Source: Armatimonadota bacterium
GTDB lineage: Bacteria > Armatimonadota > JAAZEB01
Assembly (NCBI GenBank): GCA_012841485.1
Contig: DUUU01000449.1
Coordinates: forward strand, 1-5,097
Direction: 5' to 3'
DNA length: 5,097 nt
Shown here one piece after another: positions 1 to 5,097 of this stretch. Each line of letters starts with the position of its first letter. The first letter of the stretch is position 1. The notes beneath the pieces are model-generated. The model saw only the letters and a list, made by a program, of their open reading frames with translations. It searched no databases and was not told the origin of the DNA. The translations under genes and the position numbers were made by a program.

Positions 1-5
1 CAACG

Positions 6-770
6 GTGAACGAAGCATATCGAAGCGTCTTGGAGCAGTTGGTGGCGATGTCCGCTCGCCTGGGCGAGCCGGAGCGGGACCTGGTGATCTTGGGAGAGGG
101 GAACACCTCGGCGGCGGTTGATGATGAGGTCTTCCTGATCAAGGCGAGTGGGCGCAGCCTGGTCGGATGCGGCCCCGAGGCGTTTGTCGCCGTGCGCCGC
201 CCGGCGGTCATGGAGCTGTTGCAGAGGGAGACGGCGACCGATGAGGAGATCAAGGCGGGCCTGCGTGCCGCCGCCGTCGACCCTGAGGCGGCGCCGCCCT
301 CCATCGAGGCCACCTTCCACGCGCTGCTTCTGGGTCTGGAGGGCGTGCGCTTTGTTGGGCACACCCATCCGACGGTGGTGAACGCGCTGATGTGCTCGCG
401 GGATGCCGAGGAGCTTTTCGCGGGGAGCCTCTTCCCGGACCAGATTGTCATTTGTGGCGTGGCGCCGCTGCTGGTGCCCTACACCGATCCGGGCCTCCCG
501 CTGGCACGAGCGATCCGCGAGGGAGTCGAGGAGTACCACTCGCGGCATGGCGTTCTGCCGAAGGTGATTCTCCTTCGCAACCACGGGCTGATCGCCCTCG
601 GCGCTACCCCTGGGGAGGTGGAGAGCATCACCGCCATGTGCGTGAAGGCGTGCCGCGTTCTCGCCGGCACCATGGCGTTCGGCGGGCCCCGCTTCATGAG
701 CCCCGAGAATGTGGCGCGGATCTACTCGCGCCCCGACGAGGCGCTGCGCCGGAAGCTGATTATGAAGTAG
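6..770 (+). CDS. Class II aldolase/adducin-family protein (sugar-phosphate aldolase or epimerase type)
   Basis: This 254-residue protein belongs to the zinc-dependent class II aldolase/adducin superfamily, which includes L-fuculose- and L-rhamnulose-1-phosphate aldolases and L-ribulose-5-phosphate 4-epimerase. The phosphate-binding glycine motif GEGNTSA is at residues 30-36 and KASGRSL at 46-52. PSIEATFH at 98-105 places E101 where fuculose aldolase has its catalytic Glu. The metal ligands are visible as H119 and H121 in GHTHPTVVNAL and H193 in RNHGLIALG. The N-terminal style (SARLGEPERDLVILGEGNTS) resembles the aldolase half of bifunctional rhamnulose-phosphate aldolase/dehydrogenases, but no dehydrogenase domain follows; the gene stops with TAG at 768-770. 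It has no signal peptide and should be cytosolic. The GTG at 6 gives a start at the expected distance from the first motif, but its ribosome binding site would lie outside the window, so a slightly longer N-terminus is possible. The family is clear; the substrate, and aldolase versus epimerase, are not. Confidence 0.9.
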   Translation: MNEAYRSVLEQLVAMSARLGEPERDLVILGEGNTSAAVDDEVFLIKASGRSLVGCGPEAFVAVRRPAVMELLQRETATDEEIKAGLRAAAVDPEAAPPSIEATFHALLLGLEGVRFVGHTHPTVVNALMCSRDAEELFAGSLFPDQIVICGVAPLLVPYTDPGLPLARAIREGVEEYHSRHGVLPKVILLRNHGLIALGATPGEVESITAMCVKACRVLAGTMAFGGPRFMSPENVARIYSRPDEALRRKLIMK

Positions 771-793
771 CGAGCGGGAGGCACTCCACTCCA

Positions 794-832
794 CGTGTGG
801 GGCGACGGGGCGCGCGCCCGTCTCCCCGCGTG
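794..832 (+). other. Strong intercistronic hairpin between aldolase and transporter genes
   Basis: Arms 794-809 and 817-832 pair around a 7-base loop (GCGCGCG). The core GACGGG/CCCGTC is perfect, followed by one C-T mismatch (803/823), then GGGG/CCCC, then a weaker outer part that includes three G-U pairs in RNA. No T-run follows, so this is not a classic intrinsic terminator. It sits 9 bases before the transporter's ribosome binding site. It could cause partial termination, stabilise an upstream transcript end, or limit translation of the transporter. In DNA this GC-rich, some self-complementarity arises by chance, so function is inferred only. Confidence 0.4.
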
Positions 833-841
833 CCGGACGGC

Positions 842-849
842 GAAGGGGG
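842..849 (+). promoter_or_regulatory. Ribosome binding site that sets the transporter start
   Basis: GAAGGGGG ends 4 bases before the GTG at 854. This choice is preferred over the in-frame GTG at 797, whose nearest purine-rich match (GGGAGG at 776-781) is 15 bases away and so too distant. The open frame runs much further upstream, but that part overlaps the aldolase gene out of frame and is not believable protein. Confidence 0.6.
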
Positions 850-853
850 CCGT

Positions 854-1765
854 GTGACCGACCATACCAGGGGGATTCTGCTTGGCGTGGGGGCTTCACT
901 CTTCTGGGGCAGCACCTACGTGGCAATCCGCCTCATCTACCGCGCGTCTGACCTGGATCCCCTCGGGACGACCTTCGCGCGTTTCTCCATCGGCGGGCTG
1001 GCGCTCGCGGGTGCTCTCATGGCCCGGGGGCGGGGGCGCGAACTGGCGGTCTTCTTCCGTGACCCGCTTCCCTTCTTCTGGCTGGGGCTCACGGGGATCG
1101 CGCTGATGGGCTTTTTGGGCGCTGTCGCGACCGAACTGACGGCCGCGGTGAACGTCAGCCTGGTCATGAACTCCAACCCGATCTTCGTCGTGTTGCTCTC
1201 CCCGTTGATCGGTGAGCGCCTCACAAGCCGCCGCCTGAGCGGGGTGTTGCTGGGTCTGGCCGGGATCGCGCTGGTCGCGGTAGGGTGCGAGGCGGAGGGG
1301 CCCTCCTTTGCCGGAAGCCGCGACCTGCCCGGCATTCTCCTGGCGGCGGGCGCGGCCCTCACCTGGGCGGCCTACACGCTCCTTGGGAAGGGCGTGGTGC
1401 AGCGCTACGGCGGGCTTCTTACCACGACAGCAGCCATGCTCTGGGGCGCGCTCTTGCTTCTGCCGTTCCTGGGCGCTGCCGCGTGGCCGCGCTCTCTCTC
1501 GTGGCCGGCTACCCTCTATGTGCTGTACCTCGGAGTGATCCCCACCGCGGTCGCGTTTGCCCTGTGGTATCGCGCGCTCGCGCTGGTCGATGCGGCGGCG
1601 CTGGCGCCCACGCAATACCTCGCCCCCATCGCCACCGCCGTGCTGGCATGGCTCCTGTTGGACGAGCAGATCGGGCTGTGCTTCATGGCCGGCCTAGTTC
1701 TGGTTTTCGGCGGGATCGCACTCACCTCTCGCCCAGAGCACCCGCGCGAGGGCATTACCGGCTGA
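854..1765 (+). CDS. EamA-family (drug/metabolite transporter superfamily) inner-membrane permease
   Basis: This is a 303-residue integral membrane protein with about ten hydrophobic helices arranged as two EamA repeats, roughly residues 7-140 and 157-290, the usual length and layout of the DMT superfamily (RhaT/YdcZ/PecM-like carriers). Helix 1 carries LFWGSTYVAIR, and its counterpart in repeat 2 is LTWAAYTLLGK. Each repeat ends with the family's P-x-x-x-x-L...E signature: NSNPIFVVLLSPLIGERL in repeat 1 and QYLAPIATAVLAWLLLDEQ in repeat 2. Such proteins export or import small metabolites such as amino acids, sugars or nucleosides, and the substrate cannot be predicted from sequence. The gene follows the aldolase gene by 83 bases on the same strand, so co-transcription is plausible, though a strong hairpin lies in the gap. 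The start is GTG 854, chosen for its ribosome binding site and because helix 1 begins shortly after it. Stop is TGA at 1763-1765. Confidence 0.92.
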   Translation: MTDHTRGILLGVGASLFWGSTYVAIRLIYRASDLDPLGTTFARFSIGGLALAGALMARGRGRELAVFFRDPLPFFWLGLTGIALMGFLGAVATELTAAVNVSLVMNSNPIFVVLLSPLIGERLTSRRLSGVLLGLAGIALVAVGCEAEGPSFAGSRDLPGILLAAGAALTWAAYTLLGKGVVQRYGGLLTTTAAMLWGALLLLPFLGAAAWPRSLSWPATLYVLYLGVIPTAVAFALWYRALALVDAAALAPTQYLAPIATAVLAWLLLDEQIGLCFMAGLVLVFGGIALTSRPEHPREGITG

Positions 1766-1813
1766 CGGCCGCGTCCATGCCACGGATGAAGAGGGCGGAC
1801 ACGGATGGGTCGG

Positions 1814-1838
1814 GCACGCGAGTCTGAGTTGCGCGTGC
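1814..1838 (+). other. Small hairpin between transporter and ceramidase-fold genes
   Basis: GCACGCG at 1814-1820 and CGCGTGC at 1832-1838 are perfect 7-bp inverted repeats around an 11-base loop; two G-U pairs could extend the stem to 1812-1840. Only two T bases follow, so it is a poor intrinsic terminator. It lies 49 bases after the transporter stop and just before the ribosome binding sites of the next gene, so it could be a weak terminator, an attenuator or an operator-like palindrome. I see no promoter I would defend in this 142-base gap. Confidence 0.25.
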
Positions 1839-1896
1839 TTCACCACCGTGAAGGAGATCAGGTGGATGGGCGAGGAATTGAAGGCAGTGCTGGAAC

Positions 1897-1902
1897 GGAG
1901 GG
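1897..1902 (+). promoter_or_regulatory. Ribosome binding site favouring the start at 1908
   Basis: GGAGGG ends 5 bases before ATG 1908, a near-ideal match and spacing. A competing AAGGAG at 1851-1856 sits 9 bases before the in-frame ATG at 1866. The GTG at 1848 is the outermost start in the frame and has no clear site. The choice changes the protein by at most 20 residues. Confidence 0.5.
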
Positions 1903-1907
1903 AACAG

Positions 1908-3209
1908 ATGGCTCCTGATACCTATCGCGTCGGTCTGGCCACAACGGATATTACCCCGCCCGTGGGGATCAAGCTCTCGGGTTTCGCGGCACGCACCGAG
2001 CCCTCGACGGGGATCTACCGCCCGCTGGAAGCGACCGCCGTCGCCATCGACGACGGCGGGACGCCTTTCCTCCTCCTCTGCGCGGACTGGCTCGGGTTCT
2101 ACGACCGGGCGCCGATGATGCGCGCTCGCCTGCGCGAGGCGATTGGCCTAGCGGAGGAGCGGTTTGTGCTTTGCGGTAGCCACACCCACTGCGGCCCCTG
2201 CATCCGGGAGAAGGATGAGCTCCGCTTTGGCCCTCTCGACCGCGACTACCTGGAGCGTGCCATCACTGTAATGGTGGAGTGCGCCACGCAAGCGTGGGAG
2301 AGCCGGGCCGAGGCACGACTTCGCTTCGGCGCGGGCGCTTGCAGCTTCGCCGCCTCGCGCCGGAAGCCGGATGGGAAGGGCGGCGTGGAGTGGAAGCCCA
2401 CCCTCGATGCGCCCCATGACCACGAGGTTCCCGTCCTCGCCGTCGAGACGCCCGCGGGCGAGCTGCGCGGCCTGATCTTCAGCTACGCCTGCCATCCTAC
2501 CAGTCGCGCCGGACTCCTCATCGGCCCCGACTACCCTGGCTTCGCCCGCGACTACCTGGCCCGGCGCTTCCCGGGCGTTACCACCGCCTTCATCCAGGGA
2601 TGTGGCGCGGACCAGAAGCCGTATGCCATCGACCCCCGGACGGGTGGCTTCCGCCCGCTTGAGGTGGAGGAAGTCCGCGCTCTTGGCGACCAGTTGGGCA
2701 CTGCCGTTGCCCGCGTTCCTGAGCAGGGCGAGATGCGCACTGTGGATGGGCCGATTGCCCTCACTCAGCGCCTCCTGGAGCTGCGCACCGAGCCGATGGA
2801 CCTCGAACTGGTGCAGCGTAGCCTCTCGGATGGGCGCGACTACGTCCGCGAGTGGGCGCGCCACCTCCTCGACCGCGAGGAGGCAGGCGATCCGGTGCTG
2901 CCCCTGGTGCCCTTCGAGATTGAAACGATCCGTTTCGGGCGCTCGCTGGCGATGGTGGCGCTCGCGGGCGAGATCACGGCGGAGCACGGCCTGCGCCTGA
3001 AGCGGGAGCTGCGCCCGCGCTTTGAGAATGTGCTGGTGGCAGGCTACACGAACGGCATCGTCGGCTATGTGCCGGTGCGCCGGCAGATCCCGGAGGGCGG
3101 CTACGAGGTGTGGTTCGCCCAGCAATATCACAAGCGCACCGGGCCGTTTGTCGCCGAAACCGAGGATCAGATCCACGCCGCTGTTCACGAAGCCCTCTGC
3201 GAGGTCTGA
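1908..3209 (+). CDS. Neutral/alkaline non-lysosomal ceramidase N-terminal-domain protein; cytosolic hydrolase of unknown substrate
   Basis: This 433-residue protein matches the catalytic domain of neutral/alkaline non-lysosomal ceramidases (PF04734 type) along its full length. It opens with YRVGLATTDITPPVG (6-20), the family's N-terminal strand. Likely zinc-site residues are H92/H94 in GSHTHCGP, H196 in YACHPTS, E355 in AGEITAEHG and Y399 in EGGYEV; these correspond by motif to the His/His/Glu/Tyr set of the Pseudomonas enzyme. The C-terminal signature GYTNGIVGYVPVRRQ is also typical. Two features argue against a true ceramidase. Where characterised enzymes have GDVSPN with the catalytic Ser, this protein reads GADQKP (233-238), with Lys at the Ser position. 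It also lacks a signal peptide and the C-terminal immunoglobulin-like domain of the secreted 650-780-residue enzymes. It is probably a soluble, metal-dependent amide- or ester-cleaving enzyme acting inside the cell on a polar, perhaps sugar-derived, substrate. Starts at 1866 or 1848 are possible. Stop is TGA at 3207-3209. Confidence 0.88.
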   Translation: MAPDTYRVGLATTDITPPVGIKLSGFAARTEPSTGIYRPLEATAVAIDDGGTPFLLLCADWLGFYDRAPMMRARLREAIGLAEERFVLCGSHTHCGPCIREKDELRFGPLDRDYLERAITVMVECATQAWESRAEARLRFGAGACSFAASRRKPDGKGGVEWKPTLDAPHDHEVPVLAVETPAGELRGLIFSYACHPTSRAGLLIGPDYPGFARDYLARRFPGVTTAFIQGCGADQKPYAIDPRTGGFRPLEVEEVRALGDQLGTAVARVPEQGEMRTVDGPIALTQRLLELRTEPMDLELVQRSLSDGRDYVREWARHLLDREEAGDPVLPLVPFEIETIRFGRSLAMVALAGEITAEHGLRLKRELRPRFENVLVAGYTNGIVGYVPVRRQIPEGGYEVWFAQQYHKRTGPFVAETEDQIHAAVHEALCEV

Positions 3210-3230
3210 GAAGAGACGCCGCCACCCCAC

Positions 3231-3244
3231 GCCATTCGAATGGC
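3231..3244. repeat. Perfect 14-bp palindrome (candidate operator)
   Basis: GCCATTCGAATGGC is fully self-complementary with no spacer and starts 22 bases after the stop of the ceramidase-fold gene. It is AT-richer at its centre than the surroundings, as expected for the half-sites of a dimeric repressor such as a LacI- or GntR-type regulator. As RNA it would give only a 5-bp stem with a 4-base loop and no T-run, so it is a poor terminator. It is about 300 bases from the next start codon, which is far for simple repression. Confidence 0.35.
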
Positions 3245-3536
3245 TCCGTATGACTCTCGGTCCGCTTCGCCTATCTGGCGAGCGCGCTCCTACCTGCCGG
3301 GTAGCGCGGAGACGCGCCGCGCTGCCTGGCGCCCTGGCACGTCTGGGAGTCCTCAGCGCCCAGCGCGCGGCGCGCCGGTGGCAGGGATCGCCTGGCGCTG
3401 GCGCGAAGCATCTTTATGGTTGCTTGCTGCCGTTGCGCGGCTGCGCGAGATAGCGCGGTGGGCGCCGGAGAGGTGGGTCGCGAGAGCGCCCCACGCGCTG
3501 CCCGCGTCGCTCGCCTCATTTCCCACGACCGATATT

Positions 3537-3540
3537 GGAG
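3537..3540 (+). promoter_or_regulatory. Weak ribosome binding site for the DUF4091 gene
   Basis: GGAG is followed by 11 bases and then ATG 3552. The spacing is longer than ideal, but no better ATG or GTG lies in frame just upstream, and the family N-terminal domain begins within the first residues after 3552. Confidence 0.35.
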
Positions 3541-3551
3541 ACACTCAGACG

Positions 3552-5097
3552 ATGCAATCCTGGCTCTCTTCTTCCCTGAAGCGCATCTATCCCCGATCCG
3601 AGGCGGAAGCCTGCTCTTCCCTGGCGTTGGAGGCGGCGCGCGGCGAGCGCGTCTCGTTCCAGGTCGCGTTCCGGCGCGAAGCCCAGGAGCGCAGAGTGAC
3701 GGCGGCGGTTGAGGCACCCGATGGCGTGCAGCCTCTGGTGCGCCGCGTCGGCTTTGTGCCGATGCCCCATCTTTCCACTCAGGTGCCTCCGGAGGAGACG
3801 GACGGCGTCGGGCACCTCCCCGGCTATGTGCCCGACCCGCTCTTCCCGGAAACCTCGCTTCACGCCGGCCCCTATGAGTCGAACGCCTTCTGGATCACCC
3901 TCCTGGTGGGCGCGGACGCCCCTCCAGGAACGCATGAGGTGCGCGTGACCCTCACGCCGGAGGGTGAGTCGCCCACCACGCTCACGGCGATGCTCACTGT
4001 CCACCCGGCGTTGCTTCCGGCGCGACGCGATTTTCCGGTGACGCACTGGTTCTACGCCGACGCGCTGATGGATTACTACAAGGTGGAGCCGTGGGAGGAA
4101 GGCCTCTGGCGGATCCTCGACGCGTACCTCGCCGACGTGGTAGCGCATGGCCAGGACACGATCTATGTGCCGGTCTTCACGCCCCCTCTGGATGGGGTGA
4201 AGCGCCCGACGCAGCTCCTCGATGTGCGCCGCGAGGGCGAGCGCTACCTCTTCGACTGGCGCGATGTGCGCCGCTGGATCGCCGCCGCGAAGGCGCAGGG
4301 GCTGAAACGCTTCGAATGGACCCACCTCTTCACGCAGTGGGGCGTGCAGCATGCGATCCGCGTCTATGAGGGCCAGGGGCGCGAGCGGAGGCTTCTCTGG
4401 GATCCGGAGACAGGGGCCACTTCGCAGACCTATCGTGCCTTCCTGGGGCAGTTCCTCCCCGAGTTCGAGCGTTTTCTGACGGTGGAGGGGCTGATGGAGA
4501 GCAGCTTCTTCCACCTCTCCGACGAGCCACATGGGGAAGAGCACCTGGCGAACTACCGCGCGGCACGCGAGCTCATACGCGAGTTGGCTCCCTGGATGCG
4601 CGTGATGGACGCGTTGAGCGAGATCAGCTTCGCGCGCGTCGGCCTCACCGATACGCCCATCCCCTCTATCTCGCGGGCGCCCGAGTTTGTCGCCGAGGGC
4701 TTCCCGGCGTGGGCCTACTTCTGCTGTGGCCCGCGCGGCCGCTACCTGAACCGCTTGCTCGATACACCCCTGACGAAGGTGCGCATGACGGGCTGGCTTC
4801 TCTACCGCTTGCGCGCGCGCGGCTTCCTGCACTGGGGCTACAACTACTGGTATAAGAGCCAGACGCAGGAGCTGATCGACCCCTACACCGTGACCGATGG
4901 CCTGGCCTGGCCCGGTTGGGCGCATGGAGACCCCTTTATGGTCTACCCCGGGAAGGAGGGTCCGGTCGACTCCCTGCGGTGGGAGGTCTTCGCCGAAAGC
5001 CTTCAAGACTACGCGCTTCTGCAGGCAGCGGGGCTGGATCCGGACCACCCGCTTCTCTTTGACCTGAAGGATTACGCCAACTTCCCACGCGAAACCG
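3552..5097 (+). CDS. DUF4091-domain, GH123-like glycoside hydrolase family protein (3' end outside window)
   Basis: At least 515 residues are encoded, with no stop before the window edge; family members are often 530-600 residues, so little is probably missing. Residues about 1-155 form a beta-rich N-terminal domain, and a TIM-barrel-like part starts near THWFYADALMDYY (164-176). The barrel contains FEWTHLFTQWG (254-264) and the hallmark HLSDEPH, with the Asp-Glu pair at D324/E325. GH123 beta-N-acetylgalactosaminidases use such an Asp-Glu pair with substrate-assisted catalysis, so an N-acetylhexosaminidase-like activity is possible but unproven. The C-terminal DUF4091 region is unmistakable: AYFCCGPRGRYLNR, LHWGYNYWY (426-434), GDPFMVYPG (459-467) and DSLRWEVFAESLQDY (473-487). 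The N-terminus (MQSWLSSSLKRIYPRSEAEA) has no hydrophobic signal segment, so the protein appears cytosolic, unlike many secreted relatives. It follows the ceramidase-fold gene on the same strand after a 342-base gap and probably has its own promoter. Family call strong; substrate unknown. Confidence 0.9.
   Translation, partial: MQSWLSSSLKRIYPRSEAEACSSLALEAARGERVSFQVAFRREAQERRVTAAVEAPDGVQPLVRRVGFVPMPHLSTQVPPEETDGVGHLPGYVPDPLFPETSLHAGPYESNAFWITLLVGADAPPGTHEVRVTLTPEGESPTTLTAMLTVHPALLPARRDFPVTHWFYADALMDYYKVEPWEEGLWRILDAYLADVVAHGQDTIYVPVFTPPLDGVKRPTQLLDVRREGERYLFDWRDVRRWIAAAKAQGLKRFEWTHLFTQWGVQHAIRVYEGQGRERRLLWDPETGATSQTYRAFLGQFLPEFERFLTVEGLMESSFFHLSDEPHGEEHLANYRAARELIRELAPWMRVMDALSEISFARVGLTDTPIPSISRAPEFVAEGFPAWAYFCCGPRGRYLNRLLDTPLTKVRMTGWLLYRLRARGFLHWGYNYWYKSQTQELIDPYTVTDGLAWPGWAHGDPFMVYPGKEGPVDSLRWEVFAESLQDYALLQAAGLDPDHPLLFDLKDYANFPRET

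Larger units (their letters stand above)
3210..3551. other. 342-base intergenic region without a convincing gene
   Basis: Short open frames here on both strands only continue shadow frames of the flanking genes and show no recognisable protein motif. The region contains the palindrome at 3231-3244 and GC-rich inverted repeats around 3354-3400: CAGCGCC at 3354-3360 pairs with GGCGCTG at 3394-3400, enclosing the 8-bp palindrome GGCGCGCC at 3369-3376. The one notably AT-richer pocket, about 3406-3428 (TCTTTATGGTTGCTTG), is the most likely place for a promoter of the downstream gene, but no -35/-10 pair with good spacing could be matched. The length of this gap suggests that the fourth gene has its own promoter. 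Confidence 0.5.

Noticed and set aside
392..853. 154-codon N-terminal extension of the transporter frame
   Set aside because: It overlaps the aldolase gene out of frame, lacks any domain, and the GTG at 854 has its own ribosome binding site directly before helix 1.
896..1615. 239-codon - strand frame opposite the transporter
   Set aside because: The translation is a highly charged, Arg/Gln/Glu-rich string mirroring the hydrophobic codons of the membrane helices on the + strand, a known artefact.
1781..1807. Direct repeat CACGGATG at 1781-1788 and 1800-1807
   Set aside because: Only 8 bases, two copies, no further symmetry; too short to support a binding site or mobile-element footprint.
1285..1827. 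180-codon + strand frame overlapping the transporter and the following gap
   Set aside because: Arg/Gly/His-rich translation without motifs, out of frame with a clear EamA gene.
2148..3230. 360-codon open frame on the - strand opposite the ceramidase-fold gene
   Set aside because: It shows no family motifs and lies wholly over a well-supported + strand gene; the frame is open because of G/C-rich third positions on the other strand.
3022..3453. Possible small protein spanning the gap after the ceramidase-fold gene
   Set aside because: Most of its length is an alternative frame of the upstream gene, and the rest is Arg/Ala-rich sequence with no ribosome site or motif.
4809..4821. Run of alternating CG bases inside the DUF4091 gene
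   Set aside because: It encodes LRARG in the conserved pre-LHWGYNYW segment with ordinary codons for this genome; no sign of a separate element.
3516..5048. 510-codon open frame on the - strand opposite the DUF4091 gene
   Set aside because: The + strand frame here carries many conserved DUF4091 motifs. The antisense translation has no recognisable domain and an Arg/His/Leu/Gly-heavy composition typical of shadow frames in high-GC DNA, where stop codons are rare.
1..5097. Mobile element, CRISPR, toxin-antitoxin or phage-defence system
   Set aside because: No transposase or integrase motif, no regularly spaced repeats, no terminal inverted repeats and no nuclease, NTPase or small paired genes are visible; all four genes are metabolic or transport families with uniform codon use.

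Overview
The window holds four genes, all on the + strand, in very GC-rich DNA with strongly G/C-ending codons. The layout is: a class II aldolase-family protein (6-770), an EamA/DMT-type membrane transporter (854-1765), a cytosolic protein with the neutral/alkaline ceramidase-type fold (1908-3209), and a DUF4091 / GH123-like glycoside-hydrolase-type protein (3552 to beyond the right edge). No RNA genes, CRISPR arrays, insertion sequences or attachment sites could be seen.

The organism looks like a high-GC environmental bacterium. DUF4091 proteins and small leaderless ceramidase-fold proteins are, from general knowledge, frequent in Armatimonadota, Planctomycetota, Lentisphaerota, Hydrogenedentota and some Chloroflexota. 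An Armatimonadota-like or related polysaccharide-degrading lineage is a reasonable guess, but nothing here fixes the taxon.

The first two genes are separated by 83 bases that contain a strong hairpin (794-832) just before the transporter's ribosome binding site. The second and third genes are 142 bases apart if the third starts at 1908; that gap holds a smaller hairpin (1814-1838) and two alternative ribosome-binding-site/start pairs. A 342-base gap (3210-3551) precedes the fourth gene. It holds no convincing gene, but it has a perfect 14-bp palindrome close to the third gene's stop and overlapping GC-rich inverted repeats.

Taken together, the genes fit salvage or breakdown of a sugar derivative or glycoconjugate. 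A glycosidase-like protein and a hydrolase of the ceramidase fold would act on the substrate, a DMT carrier would move a small metabolite, and a metal-dependent aldolase or epimerase would act on the resulting sugar (phosphate). This is inference from families and gene order; no substrate can be read from the sequence. The least ordinary feature is the ceramidase-fold protein, which keeps the apparent zinc ligands but has Lys where characterised ceramidases have the catalytic Ser, and which has no export signal.
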